DNA of 64,000 nucleotides from NCBI RefSeq assembly GCF_016950255.1, contig NZ_JACGFN010000001.1, forward strand, positions 186,001 through 250,000. Reading direction: 5' to 3'. The notes beneath the pieces were generated by a model. The model did no database searches, was not told where the DNA came from, and saw nothing but the letters and a program-made list of their open reading frames with translations. This stretch comes from Pectobacterium brasiliense. GTDB taxonomy: Bacteria > Pseudomonadota > Gammaproteobacteria > Enterobacterales > Enterobacteriaceae. The position numbers and the translations under genes are program-made. Below, piece by piece: positions 1 through 9,825 of this stretch (position 1 is the first letter of the stretch; the number at the start of each line of letters is the position of its first letter).

Positions 1-1116
1 GTTGGCTGGAGTAACCATATTCTGCTGGGTGCGGCGGTTATTGGGCTGCTCATCCTGCTGTTGACGGACCGCTATCTGGTGAACTATCTGGTCAAGCCAT
101 TGAATATGATTAAAAGCTATTTCCAGGTGCTGGCCGCCGGGCAGCTTGGTCACCCACTTGAAGAGTTTGGCCGCAACTGTGCTGGACAGTTGATTCCTTA
201 TCTAAAAGAGATGCAGGGTAGTCTGGTTAATACCGTTTCCATCATCCGTGACAGTTCTGCATCGATTCATCAGGGCTCAAGCGAAATCAAAAGCGGTAAC
301 AACGATCTGTCCGCACGTACCGAGCAGCAGGCTGCCGCACTGGAGCAGACCGCGGCCAGTATGGAAGAGCTGAGCGCTACGGTGAAACAGAATGCCGACA
401 ACGTCCATCAGGCGACCAAGCTGGCGCAGGACGCTTCTGTTGCGGCGAAGAAAGGTGGGGACGTCACGGCTGATGTGATGGCGACGATGGCAAGTATTAC
501 GACAAGTTCGAAGAAAATTGCCGACATCACCAGCGTCATTAACGGTATTGCCTTCCAGACCAATATTCTGGCGTTGAACGCGGCGGTAGAAGCTGCCAGA
601 GCTGGTGAACAAGGCCGCGGCTTTGCGGTGGTAGCGGGTGAAGTTCGCAATCTGGCGCAGCGCAGTGCGCAGGCGGCGAAAGAAATTGAAAGCCTGATTA
701 CGGAATCGGTTGAACGTATCAACGTGGGTTCGAATCAGGTTACACAAACCGGTGAAGCGATGGATTCCATCATTTCCGCGATTACCCGTGTGAACGATCT
801 GATGGGAGAAATTGCCTCGGCGTCGGATGAGCAGAGCCGTGGTATTACGCAGATTGGTCAGGCTGTTACTGAGATGGATGGCGTCACACAGCAGAACGCC
901 TCTCTGGTACAGGAATCAGCCGCCGCTGCGGCATCACTGGAAGATCAGGCACGTCAGTTAACTGAGGCAGTATCGGTATTCCAGCTGTCGGCCGCTGATG
1001 CCCCTCGGCGTTCTCAGCAGCGTTTGGCGGAAGCGCCAGCAGCGCAGAAACCGATGTTATTAGCCGCCGCTGGTGGTAAGAAAGGTAACGCTAACGATAA
1101 CTGGGAAACCTTCTGA
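1..1116 (+). CDS. Methyl-accepting chemotaxis protein, 3' part (5' end outside window)
   Basis: The reading frame is already open at base 1, so the gene starts upstream and its periplasmic ligand-binding domain is missing. The first ~20 codons encode the end of the second membrane helix ([15 protein letters not shown]). A HAMP linker follows, then the long coiled-coil signalling domain with the highly conserved hairpin tip around [19 protein letters not shown], which binds CheA and CheW. The protein ends in NWETF, the C-terminal pentapeptide that tethers CheR and CheB in Tsr/Tar-type receptors. It is therefore a high-abundance-type receptor able to support its own adaptation. The ligand cannot be told from this fragment. 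A strong terminator follows at 1178-1213. Confidence 0.95.
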   Translation, partial: VGWSNHILLGAAVIGLLILLLTDRYLVNYLVKPLNMIKSYFQVLAAGQLGHPLEEFGRNCAGQLIPYLKEMQGSLVNTVSIIRDSSASIHQGSSEIKSGNNDLSARTEQQAAALEQTAASMEELSATVKQNADNVHQATKLAQDASVAAKKGGDVTADVMATMASITTSSKKIADITSVINGIAFQTNILALNAAVEAARAGEQGRGFAVVAGEVRNLAQRSAQAAKEIESLITESVERINVGSNQVTQTGEAMDSIISAITRVNDLMGEIASASDEQSRGITQIGQAVTEMDGVTQQNASLVQESAAAAASLEDQARQLTEAVSVFQLSAADAPRRSQQRLAEAPAAQKPMLLAAAGGKKGNANDNWETF

Positions 1117-1177
1117 TAACCCCACAACACGCGGCGTCAGGGCGCTGACCGCCGCAAAAGTCAGGTGATTTATCGTT

Positions 1178-1213
1178 AAAAGCACTGGGATATCCTCCCG
1201 GTGCTTTTTTGTT
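1178..1213 (+). terminator. Intrinsic terminator of the chemoreceptor gene
   Basis: An inverted repeat, AAGCAC-YGGGA on both arms around a TATCC loop, is followed by a run of six T. It lies about 60 bases after the stop codon of the chemoreceptor gene. Confidence 0.85.
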
Positions 1214-1241
1214 TATCACTGACTTTTTTGTTTATCACTGA
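1204..1241. repeat. Exact 19-bp tandem duplication
   Basis: The unit CTTTTTTGTTTATCACTGA occurs at 1204-1222 and again, without change, at 1223-1241. The first copy includes the T-run of the terminator. This looks like a recent slippage or short duplication. The rest of the gap up to 1455 has no gene and presumably holds the folE promoter. Confidence 0.9.
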
Positions 1242-1455
1242 ATAGTTACGACGGAATAGGCGTTTTTTTGTGCAGATGATTCGACCTTGTTACTGCACAT
1301 GGGTACATTCGCCACGCTTGATAACTTGAATCTATTTCAACAATCATGACATACAATCGCTGGATAATCGTGACTCTCTCAACTAGAGTGTTGACGGCGC
1401 TAGGGTCTGATCAGGGCCGTGCGATAGGCATAGTTACACCTGCAGGAGAATAATA

Positions 1456-2118
1456 ATGTCATCACTAAGTAAAGAAGCCGTTATGGTGCACGAAGCGCTA
1501 CTGGCACGTGGTCTGGAAACGCCGCTGCGTGGGGCGTTGTTGGATCGGGATACGCGTAAGCAACGTATTGCCGAACATATGACGGAAATTATGAATTTGC
1601 TGAGCCTCGATCTGAGCGATGACAGCCTGGCTGAAACACCGACGCGTATCGCCAAAATGTACGTTGATGAAATATTCTCCGGTTTGGACTACGCCAACTT
1701 CCCCAAAATCACCATCATTGAAAACAAAATGAAGGTCGATGAGATGGTTACCGTACGGGATATCACGCTGACCAGCACCTGTGAACACCATTTCGTGACG
1801 ATCGATGGGAAAGCGACGGTGGCGTATATTCCGAAAGATGGCGTCATTGGCTTGTCGAAGCTCAACCGAATCGTCCAGTTTTTCTCTCAGCGCCCTCAGG
1901 TGCAGGAACGATTAACGCAGCAGATTCTGATTGCGCTACAAACGCTGTTGGGAACCAACAACGTTGCGGTCTCGATTGATGCGGTGCACTACTGCGTGAA
2001 GGCGCGCGGCATTCGTGATGCGACCAGTGCCACGACCACAACATCGCTCGGTGGTCTGTTTAAATCCAGCCAAAATACGCGTCAGGAATTCTTACGCGCG
2101 GTACGTCACCACAATTAA
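1456..2118 (+). CDS. folE: GTP cyclohydrolase I
   Basis: This 220-residue enzyme converts GTP to 7,8-dihydroneopterin triphosphate, the first step of folate (tetrahydrobiopterin-type pterin) synthesis, in the cytosol. It is nearly collinear with E. coli FolE (about 222 residues). The zinc ligands are visible as C109, H112 (in STCEHHF) and C180 (in HYCVKARG). The conserved segment [11 protein letters not shown] precedes the C-terminus. The ATG is preceded by CAGGAGAA, a good ribosome-binding site. It is followed by yeiB, as in E. coli. Some divergence at residues 24-36 is the only irregular part. Confidence 0.98.
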   Translation: MSSLSKEAVMVHEALLARGLETPLRGALLDRDTRKQRIAEHMTEIMNLLSLDLSDDSLAETPTRIAKMYVDEIFSGLDYANFPKITIIENKMKVDEMVTVRDITLTSTCEHHFVTIDGKATVAYIPKDGVIGLSKLNRIVQFFSQRPQVQERLTQQILIALQTLLGTNNVAVSIDAVHYCVKARGIRDATSATTTTSLGGLFKSSQNTRQEFLRAVRHHN

Positions 2119-2127
2119 GCCTTCTTA

Positions 2128-2165
2128 TTGACGATGATGAAGAAAATGCGCTTTGTCATCGTCAA
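2128..2165 (+). terminator. Hairpin between folE and yeiB
   Basis: TTGACGATGA (2128-2137) pairs perfectly with TCATCGTCAA (2156-2165). There is no T-run after it, so it may be an mRNA-stabilising or weakly terminating hairpin that lowers read-through into yeiB. Confidence 0.5.
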
Positions 2166-2239
2166 ATCAGTAAGCATCTTCGCTTTTTCTCTGTATCTGC
2201 ATACAATCGCTACTTCGATGATTTGAAAATGTAATTTGT

Positions 2240-3415
2240 ATGCCTTCTCACTCTATACCGTCACCTCATTCGCCACCCTCGCGGATCGTTGCGCTGGATT
2301 TTGCCCGCGGCATCGCCATTTTAGGCATTTTACTGCTGAATATTACGGCGTTTGGTTTACCGCATGCGGCCTACCTGAATCCCGCCTGGCAAGGGGAACC
2401 CACGCTGTCTGATGTCTTAACCTGGGCGGCGATGGATTTGCTTGCGCAGGCGAAATTTCTGACGCTGTTTTCTCTTCTTTTTGGCGCAGGATTACAACTG
2501 CTGCTGTCGCGGGGAAAACGCTGGGTACATGCACGCCTGTTCTGGTTGATGATCATCGGTCTGATTCATGCCATTTTCCTGTGGGATGGCGATATTTTAC
2601 TCGACTATGCGCTGATTGGACTGGTGTGTTACGGCATGATTCGTCATGCGGAAAGCAGCCGGTTGCTAATGCGGACGGGGGCGGTTCTGTATGTGGTGGG
2701 CATTGGCGTACTTTTTGTGTTGAGCCAGATTCTGAGCCTGCAACCGGGACGATTTTGGCTGCCGGGTATGGCCGATGTCGCCTATGAATCTTACTGGCGG
2801 GCGTTAGGTGGGCCGGAAGCGTGGGGAAATCGCGTCGATCTGCTAACGGAAAGTCTGTTGTCGCTGGGCGTGCAGTACGGCTGGCTGCTGGCGGGGTCGA
2901 TGCTATTGGGGGCTGGGTTAATGCGCAGCGGCTGGCTGAAAGGTGAATTCAGCACGGCACACTATCGTAAAGTTGCACTGTGGCTGATTCCGCTGGGTGT
3001 GGTGATTAACAGCGTTGGCGTAGTGGGGCAGTGGCTAGTGGACTGGGAATATCGCTGGAGTGGGCTGTTATTGCAGATTCCGCGCGAGCTGAGTTCACCT
3101 TTGCAGGCGATAGGGTATCTGGCGCTGTGTTACGGCTTTTGGGCCACACTGTGTCAATCGCGCATAACCTACTGGATTACAGATGTCGGGCGTATGGCGT
3201 TAACCAATTATTTGCTGCAAACGCTAATTTGCGTCGCGTTGTTTAATCAGCTTGGCCTGTTTATGGCGTTCAGCCGTCTGCAACTGCTGGCACTGGTTCC
3301 CGCTATTTGGATCGTCAATCTGGTGTTCTCTCACTACTGGCTGCGCTATTTTCGTCAGGGGCCGCTTGAATGGTTATGGCGTACGCTCACCAATGCGATA
3401 GGAAAAACGGCGTAG
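2240..3415 (+). CDS. yeiB: DUF418 family inner-membrane protein YeiB
   Basis: The protein has 391 residues and many hydrophobic helices, beginning with RIVALDFARGIAILGILLLN, the typical start of DUF418 proteins. The C-terminal DUF418 region contains the family motif GRMALTNYLLQTL. The biochemical role is unknown; related proteins are distantly similar to acyltransferase-like membrane proteins. It sits directly downstream of folE, as in E. coli. The ATG has only a weak Shine-Dalgarno sequence. It is convergent with sanA, whose end is 9 bases away. Confidence 0.9.
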   Translation: MPSHSIPSPHSPPSRIVALDFARGIAILGILLLNITAFGLPHAAYLNPAWQGEPTLSDVLTWAAMDLLAQAKFLTLFSLLFGAGLQLLLSRGKRWVHARLFWLMIIGLIHAIFLWDGDILLDYALIGLVCYGMIRHAESSRLLMRTGAVLYVVGIGVLFVLSQILSLQPGRFWLPGMADVAYESYWRALGGPEAWGNRVDLLTESLLSLGVQYGWLLAGSMLLGAGLMRSGWLKGEFSTAHYRKVALWLIPLGVVINSVGVVGQWLVDWEYRWSGLLLQIPRELSSPLQAIGYLALCYGFWATLCQSRITYWITDVGRMALTNYLLQTLICVALFNQLGLFMAFSRLQLLALVPAIWIVNLVFSHYWLRYFRQGPLEWLWRTLTNAIGKTA

Positions 3416-3424
3416 AGAAAGACG

Positions 3425-4213
<789 letters not shown>

Positions 4214-4336
4214 TCAGGTAAGGCGAGTAGACTAATCATGCCCCAAGGCTACTTTACCTGACAGGGGGACGCAAGACGAAGGCGAGGAACGGGCGGTTTA
4301 TTGATTGAATTTTCAGCGTTCGGGACGAGATGGCAT

Positions 4337-4375
4337 AAAAATAAAACGCCAGCCTTTCGAGCTGAAAAGCTGGCG
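4337..4375 (-). terminator. Intrinsic terminator of rimO
   Basis: On the minus strand CGCCAGC ... GCTGGCG form a stem (4375-4369 with 4353-4347), extended by three A-T pairs, and the sequence then runs TTTTATTTTTAT. It begins 12 bases after the rimO stop codon. Confidence 0.92.
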
Positions 4376-4386
4376 TGACAAGAGTA

Positions 4387-5700
4387 TTAAACTCGGCTAC
4401 CCCACAGATCGTACTCGTCTGCGTGTTCGACTTTCACTTTAACGATGTCACCGACTTTCACGCCAGTTTCGCCGTTCAGGTAAACCGCGCCGTCAATCTC
4501 AGGGGCATCGGCCATGCTGCGACCAATCGCGCCTTCTTCGTCGATTTCATCGATCAGCACCAGCACTTCACGGCCAATTTTATCCTGCAAACGCTGGGTA
4601 GAAATCGCCTGCTGAAGCTGCATGAAGCGGTGGAAACGCTCTTCTTTGATCTCTTCCGGCACCTGATCCGGCAAGGCATTTGCCGATGCGCCTTCGACTG
4701 GGCTGAATTTAAAGCAGCCCACGCGGTCAAGCTTGGCTTCTGTCAGGAAGTCGAGCAGCATCTGGAAATCTTCTTCCGTTTCGCCGGGGAAGCCGACAAT
4801 AAAGGTAGAACGCAGCGTTAAATCCGGGCAGATTTCGCGCCAGCGCTTAATGCGCTCCAGCGTTCTTTCTACTGCGCCAGGGCGTTTCATCAGCTTGAGA
4901 ATTTTCGGGCTGGCGTGCTGGAGCGGAATGTCCAGATAAGGCAGGATTTTGCCTTCCGCCATTAATGGGATCACATCGTCTACGTGCGGATACGGGTAGA
5001 CATAGTGCAGGCGCACCCACACGCCGAGCGATGCCAGTTGCTCACACAGGCTGACCATGCTGGTTTTGACCGGTTGCCCGTTCCAAAAGCCAGTACGTTG
5101 CTTCACATCTGCGCCGTACGCTGAGGTATCCTGAGAAATCACCAGCAGCTCTTTTACTCCGGCATCGACCAGACGTTTTGCTTCATCCAACACCGAGCCG
5201 ATTGGACGGCTGTCCAAATCGCCACGCATAGAAGGGATGATGCAGAACGTACAGCGGTGGTTACAGCCTTCTGAAATTTTCAGATAGGCATAATGGCGTG
5301 GCGTGAGTTTGACTCCCTGCTCGGGAACTAAACTGGTAAACGGGTTATGCGTCGGTTTAGGGACGTATTGATGTACGTGCGACAGCACCTGCTCATAGCT
5401 GTGCGGACCGGTAATTTCCAGAACCTTGGGATGCACTTCGCGTATTTGATTTTCTTTGGCACCCAAACAGCCTGTTACGATAACTTTACCGTTCTCATTC
5501 AGCGCTTCGCCGATAGCTTCCAGCGACTCTTGTACGGCGCTGTCAATAAAACCACAGGTATTGACGATCACCAGCTCAGCGTCGTCATAACGTGGGACGA
5601 CCTGATAACCTTCAGTACGCAGTTCGGTCAGAATCCTCTCGGAGTCGACGAGGTTTTTCGGGCAACCGAGGGAAACAAAGCCGATACGTGGTTGTTGCAT
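4387..5700 (-). CDS. rimO: Ribosomal protein uS12 methylthiotransferase RimO
   Basis: RimO is a radical-SAM enzyme that adds a methylthio group to the conserved aspartate (D88) of ribosomal protein S12. The 437-residue protein has the N-terminal UPF0004 cluster ligands C13, C49 and C78. The radical-SAM cluster ligands are C146, C150 and C153 (CNHRCTFC). A C-terminal TRAM domain ends in EYDLWGSRV. The N-terminus [16 protein letters not shown] is typical of the family. In E. coli rimO is followed by bssR and yliI; bssR is absent here. The adjacent plus-strand gene yliI diverges from it. Confidence 0.98.
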   Translation of the reverse strand: MQQPRIGFVSLGCPKNLVDSERILTELRTEGYQVVPRYDDAELVIVNTCGFIDSAVQESLEAIGEALNENGKVIVTGCLGAKENQIREVHPKVLEITGPHSYEQVLSHVHQYVPKPTHNPFTSLVPEQGVKLTPRHYAYLKISEGCNHRCTFCIIPSMRGDLDSRPIGSVLDEAKRLVDAGVKELLVISQDTSAYGADVKQRTGFWNGQPVKTSMVSLCEQLASLGVWVRLHYVYPYPHVDDVIPLMAEGKILPYLDIPLQHASPKILKLMKRPGAVERTLERIKRWREICPDLTLRSTFIVGFPGETEEDFQMLLDFLTEAKLDRVGCFKFSPVEGASANALPDQVPEEIKEERFHRFMQLQQAISTQRLQDKIGREVLVLIDEIDEEGAIGRSMADAPEIDGAVYLNGETGVKVGDIVKVKVEHADEYDLWGSRV

Positions 5701-5922
5701 ATTATTCGCTCACAAAATAAACAGAAAATAAAAACCGGAGGATTCTACACCATAGTTGATTATCCTTATAGTCAGTGGTGTAAAACTCAGCATTTTATCG
5801 CTGTGAAGATGACGTTTTTAATGAGCGATTTCTTCAATAAATGTAAACCTTGCCACGTTTTTTTGCACAAACACGGCCTGCCGCCTAAATTTACAGGACT
5901 TTTGTTGGATGGAGACAACGCT

Positions 5923-7089
5923 ATGCCTTATCGCCTGATGCCTCGCAATTCTGCTTCATACACCCTGTTACGACGATTTTCTGCTGCGCCACATTGGCTG
6001 CTGCTTAGCGCAACGCTTCTGTTTTCCAGCCAGCTCTTAGCGGCGGAACCGAAAGTGACGGAATTGCAGGATAAGCTGGATCACCCGTGGTCATTAGCGT
6101 TTTTGCCGGAAGATCAGGGAATTCTGATTACGGAACGCGCCGGGAATTTGCGCTTATGGAAAGCGGGCAGCGCGCTGTCTGCGCCGATAGCCGGCGTACC
6201 GAAGGTCTTTGCTAAATCACAGGGCGGATTGCTGGAAGTCGCGCTATCACCGGATTTTGCGCAGAATCGACGCATCTACCTGAGCTTTGCCGAAGAAGGG
6301 AGCGAGGGTAAAGCGGGGACCGCTGTCGGCTATGGCAAACTTTCCGAGGATAATAAGCGGTTAGAGAATTTCACGGTCTTCTTCCGTCAGGAACCGAAGC
6401 TGTCGACGGGTAACCACTTCGGCGGCAAGCTGGCCTTTGATCGACAAGGGCATCTGTTTATCGCACTGGGCGAAAACAACGAACGCCCGACAGCACAAGA
6501 TCTGGATAAATTACAGGGCAAAATTGTTCGTCTGACCGCGGAGGGTAAAGTACCGTCCGATAACCCGTTTGTGAACACACCTAACGCACGGCCGGAAATC
6601 TGGTCTTACGGACATCGCAACCCGCAGGGATTGGCGATTAATCCGTGGTCTGGCGTGCTGTGGGAAAATGAACATGGCCCGAAAGGCGGCGATGAAATTA
6701 ACATTCCCAAAGCGGGCGAAAATTACGGCTGGCCGATTGCAACGCATGGCATTAACTATTCTGGGCTGAAGATTCCAGAAGCGAAAGGAAAAGAGATTGC
6801 CGGTATGGTGAATCCCGATTTCTATTGGGAGAAGTCACCGGGCATCAGCGGAATGGCCTTCTATAACAGCGATCGTTTCCCGCAGTGGAAAAACTCAGTC
6901 TTTATCGGCGCGCTGGCAGAGAAGAACCTGATTCGGTTGACGCTTGATGGCGACAAAGTCGCGTCCCAAGAACGCTTGCTGGGCGACCGCGGTGAACGTA
7001 TCCGCGACGTAAGACTGGGGCCAGACGGCTACCTCTATCTGCTGACCGATCACGACAATGGCAAATTGCTGAAAGTCGGGCTGGAGTAA
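5923..7089 (+). CDS. yliI: PQQ-dependent aldose sugar dehydrogenase YliI (Asd)
   Basis: This periplasmic soluble quinoprotein oxidises aldoses with PQQ and calcium. The frame stays open far upstream, but the ATG at 5923 has a GGAG site and gives a signal peptide (hydrophobic LLLSATLLFSSQLLAA before EPKV). The mature beta-propeller begins at DKLDHPWSLAFLP. The motif GNHFGGKLAFD contains the likely catalytic His165, and YGHRNPQGLAINP and NYGWP are family signatures. The length is 388 residues, versus about 371 in E. coli. E. coli lacks PQQ synthesis, so activity depends on whether this organism makes or imports PQQ; no pqq genes occur here. It is convergent with yliJ. Confidence 0.95.
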   Translation: MPYRLMPRNSASYTLLRRFSAAPHWLLLSATLLFSSQLLAAEPKVTELQDKLDHPWSLAFLPEDQGILITERAGNLRLWKAGSALSAPIAGVPKVFAKSQGGLLEVALSPDFAQNRRIYLSFAEEGSEGKAGTAVGYGKLSEDNKRLENFTVFFRQEPKLSTGNHFGGKLAFDRQGHLFIALGENNERPTAQDLDKLQGKIVRLTAEGKVPSDNPFVNTPNARPEIWSYGHRNPQGLAINPWSGVLWENEHGPKGGDEINIPKAGENYGWPIATHGINYSGLKIPEAKGKEIAGMVNPDFYWEKSPGISGMAFYNSDRFPQWKNSVFIGALAEKNLIRLTLDGDKVASQERLLGDRGERIRDVRLGPDGYLYLLTDHDNGKLLKVGLE

Positions 7090-7094
7090 TAAAT

Positions 7095-7114
7095 CAGGCA
7101 CCTTACGGTGCCTG
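7095..7114. terminator. Hairpin between convergent yliI and yliJ
   Basis: CAGGCACC (7095-7102) and GGTGCCTG (7107-7114) form a perfect 8-bp stem with a 4-base loop. T-richness is modest on both sides, so it probably acts as a bidirectional terminator of moderate strength. Confidence 0.7.
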
Positions 7115-7120
7115 CTTGAC

Positions 7121-7738
7121 TTAAGACAGCGGAATCATGACGTGCTTTTGATATGCCGGGCGTTCGGTGAGTTGCTGATACCAGCGTTCCAGATGAGGAT
7201 GCGACTGTTGTTCAATCGGCATATTCAGCCAGCCGTAAGCAATACAGCCTAGCGGAATATCGCCAATGCCGAATTGATCGCCGGATAGCCAAGGCTGATT
7301 AGCCAGCACGGTATCCACAATATCGAACAAACGTTCGCATTCGGCGATGCCTTTCTGTACCAATGCGGTATCGCGTTTTTCCGGTGGCGTACGCACGATA
7401 TTAATGAACACTGGCCCGAAGGAGAAGGCGAGAGAGGTTGCCCAGTCCATCCATTTTTCGGCACTGGCGCGCTTGCCCGGATCGGCAAGATACAGCGAAT
7501 CCTGACCGTACTGTGCCGCCAGATAACGTACGATGGTATTCGATTCCCACAGCACCAGATCGTCGTCACGTAAACAGGGGATGAGGCCATTAGGATTCAT
7601 CGCCAGATAGTCGGCTTCATGGTTAAGACCAAATTGTCCGCCTGCCACAATATGCTGATAAGGCAGCGCAAGTTCTTCCGCACACCACAGGACTTTCTTT
7701 ACGTTGGTCGAGTTATCACGACCCCAAATCGTTATCAT
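7121..7738 (-). CDS. yliJ: Glutathione S-transferase family protein YliJ
   Basis: The protein has 205 residues. An N-terminal thioredoxin-fold GST domain (ITIWGRDNSTNVKKVLWCAEEL, with the NPNGLIPCL and ESNTIVRYLA glutathione-site motifs) precedes an all-helical C-terminal domain. Cytosolic glutathione conjugation or peroxidase activity is expected for the family, but the physiological substrate is unknown. The N-terminal Ser/Asn-rich site (NSTNVKK) suggests a beta/theta-like class rather than Tyr-type. Position next to yliI and upstream of dacC matches E. coli, with the met-like ABC operon inserted between. Confidence 0.9.
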   Translation of the reverse strand: MITIWGRDNSTNVKKVLWCAEELALPYQHIVAGGQFGLNHEADYLAMNPNGLIPCLRDDDLVLWESNTIVRYLAAQYGQDSLYLADPGKRASAEKWMDWATSLAFSFGPVFINIVRTPPEKRDTALVQKGIAECERLFDIVDTVLANQPWLSGDQFGIGDIPLGCIAYGWLNMPIEQQSHPHLERWYQQLTERPAYQKHVMIPLS

Positions 7739-7881
7739 AGTTGCCCCCTTTCTTCGTGAAGCCTGCCCCGGTTATCCGCGACAGTCGATGAGAAATAATG
7801 ATATGCCTTTTTAGTCTTTATGATTTAACTCGTCATTCTTAATAATGACAGCAAGTTACATTCAGACAGGAAAGTTACACA

Positions 7882-8727
7882 ATGACATTGACGCATTCTG
7901 TTCGCGCCGCGCTGGGCATCACACTGCTTGCCGCCGGTATGCAACTGGCGCTGGCCAGCAGCGATCCACAAACGATCACGTTTGGCGTAGCACCCGGGCC
8001 GTATGGCGACATGGTGAATCTGGCCATCAAACCTGAGCTGGTGAAAAAAGGCTACAAGGTCGTCGTGCGTGAATTCAGCGATTACGTTCAGCCCAATCTG
8101 GCGCTGGCCAACGGCAGCATTGATGCCAACCTCTTCCAGCATACGCTGTATCTGGAAAAATTCGCCGCCGATAAAGGGTTAAAAATTTCCCCACTGATTA
8201 CCGTACCGACAGCCAGCATGGGCTTCTACTCGAAGAAAATCAAATCGCTGGATGAGCTGAAAAAAGGAGACGTGGTCACGCTCTCTAACGATGCCACTAA
8301 TCTGGCGCGCGGTCTGCGTTTCCTGCAATCGATAGGGTTGGTTACGATCAAAGCCGATATCGATCCGACCAAAGCATCTGAGAAGGATATTCTTGAAAAC
8401 CCGCGCGGCTTGGTCTTCAAACCGATGGAAGCTGCGCAGTTACCCCGCACGCTGGATAGCGTGACGGCATCGCTGGTGAACGGTAATTTTGCGCTGGCGT
8501 CCGGAATGAAACTGTCATCGGCTATCAAGCTGGAAACGCTGGATGAGAACCTGAAAAATATTATTGCTGTGCGTACCGACGATCTCGATAAGCCATTTGT
8601 TAAAGATACCAAAGCGATTGTGGAATCACCGGCGTATGCTGCGGTGATCAACGATCCGGCGTTGATGTATAGCCAGTTCCAGAAACCAGAGTGGATGCAG
8701 GCGAAAACGCCAGCGCCCACACAGTAA
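7882..8727 (+). CDS. MetQ/NlpA-family ABC transporter substrate-binding protein without lipobox
   Basis: The 281-residue protein has the NlpA/MetQ fold signatures ITFGVAPGPYGD and YVQPNLALANGSIDANLFQH. These belong to the binding proteins of D/L-methionine or related amino-acid importers. The signal peptide ends ALALAS-SDP and contains no cysteine, so it should be cleaved by signal peptidase I and be free in the periplasm, unlike lipoprotein MetQ. It is the first gene of an operon with the ATPase (8809) and permease (9818). No MetJ-box-like AGACGTCT is visible upstream, so methionine may not be the substrate. The ATG is preceded by AGGAAAG. Confidence 0.88.
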   Translation: MTLTHSVRAALGITLLAAGMQLALASSDPQTITFGVAPGPYGDMVNLAIKPELVKKGYKVVVREFSDYVQPNLALANGSIDANLFQHTLYLEKFAADKGLKISPLITVPTASMGFYSKKIKSLDELKKGDVVTLSNDATNLARGLRFLQSIGLVTIKADIDPTKASEKDILENPRGLVFKPMEAAQLPRTLDSVTASLVNGNFALASGMKLSSAIKLETLDENLKNIIAVRTDDLDKPFVKDTKAIVESPAYAAVINDPALMYSQFQKPEWMQAKTPAPTQ

Positions 8728-8753
8728 GTTTTAGGCTACATAGAATATCTTTT

Positions 8754-8782
8754 GGCCGGTCTATGACCGGCTTTCTTCTTTT
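8754..8782 (+). terminator. Intergenic terminator/attenuator after the binding-protein gene
   Basis: GCCGGTC (8755-8761) and GACCGGC (8765-8771) form a tight stem with loop TAT, followed by TTTCTTCTTTT. It lies inside the operon. It probably causes partial termination so that the binding protein is made in excess over the membrane components. Confidence 0.8.
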
Positions 8783-8808
8783 CCGCTCAGGCCAGGAGTT
8801 TGCGGATA

Positions 8809-9825
8809 ATGATTCAGCTAGAAGGGGTAAGCGTTGACTTCTCACAAGGGAAGCAACCAGAAAACCGCGCGGTAGACAGCGTGACGTTGCACATCCAACG
8901 GGGCGAGGTCTACGGGATTGTCGGCACTAGCGGCGCGGGGAAAAGCACGCTGCTGAGGACCATTAATCTCTTGCAGCGACCGACTGCGGGTCGCGTGCTC
9001 GTCAATGGCGTGCTCATCAGCGAATTAGCGGGGCAGCCGCTGCGAGAACAGCGCCAGAAGATCGGCATGATCTTTCAGCATTTCAACCTGATGCAGACGC
9101 GTACCGTGGCGGAAAACGTGGCGTTCAGCCTGAAAGCCGCTGGGAAATCCAGCGCGGCTATCGCGGCGCGCGTGCCGGAAATCCTGAACGTGGTAGGGCT
9201 GGCGGATAAAGCGTCGTCTTATCCGACGCAGCTCAGCGGCGGTCAGAAACAGCGTGTAGGTATCGCCAGAGCCATTGCCAACGAGCCCGAAGTGTTGCTG
9301 TGCGATGAGCCAACGTCGGCGCTCGATCTGGAAACCTCAGCCGCTATTCTGGCGCTGTTGAAAGAGATTAACGAGACTCTGGGCATTACTATCGTGCTGA
9401 TTTCTCATGAGATGAGCGTGATTAAGGCCGTCTGCGATCGCGTGGCGGTAATGACGGGTGGGCGGGTTGTAGAAGAGGGGGATGTTTTCGATATCTTTGC
9501 GACGCCACAGCACGCATTTACGCGTCAACTGGTATCCCACACGCTCGATCTTGCATTGCCGCCTCGCTTGTTGGTGGATTTACAGGGCACATTACTGAAG
9601 ATTCTGTTCGTTGGCGAATCGGCGGAGCAACCCGTGCTGTCGGACGTGGCGACGCGTTTTGGCGTGTCCGTTAACATTCTGCACGGCAAGATCGAATACA
9701 TTGGTAATCGTGCGCTAGGCATCCTCGTCGCGCTACTAGCTCATCCATCCGACCCCGAAAAAGTGACTGAAGCCGTAGAACATATTCAGGTAAGAACAGC
9801 GAACGTGGAGGTGCTACATGGCTGA
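8809..9825 (+). CDS. MetN-like ABC transporter ATP-binding protein
   Basis: This 338-residue ATPase energises the importer of this operon. It has Walker A GTSGAGKST (residues 39-47), Q-loop FQHFNLM, signature LSGGQKQRVGIARA, and Walker B LLCDEPTSALD. It also has a C-terminal NIL-type regulatory domain (from about residue 265), the domain that binds methionine in MetN and gives trans-inhibition. A TTG at 8800 is in frame, but the AGGAG site at 8794-8798 fits the ATG at 8809. It overlaps the permease gene by 8 bases, implying translational coupling. Confidence 0.93.
   Translation: MIQLEGVSVDFSQGKQPENRAVDSVTLHIQRGEVYGIVGTSGAGKSTLLRTINLLQRPTAGRVLVNGVLISELAGQPLREQRQKIGMIFQHFNLMQTRTVAENVAFSLKAAGKSSAAIAARVPEILNVVGLADKASSYPTQLSGGQKQRVGIARAIANEPEVLLCDEPTSALDLETSAAILALLKEINETLGITIVLISHEMSVIKAVCDRVAVMTGGRVVEEGDVFDIFATPQHAFTRQLVSHTLDLALPPRLLVDLQGTLLKILFVGESAEQPVLSDVATRFGVSVNILHGKIEYIGNRALGILVALLAHPSDPEKVTEAVEHIQVRTANVEVLHG

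Noticed and set aside
7740..7881. MetJ boxes upstream of the met-like binding protein
   Set aside because: No AGACGTCT or close tandem repeats found by eye.
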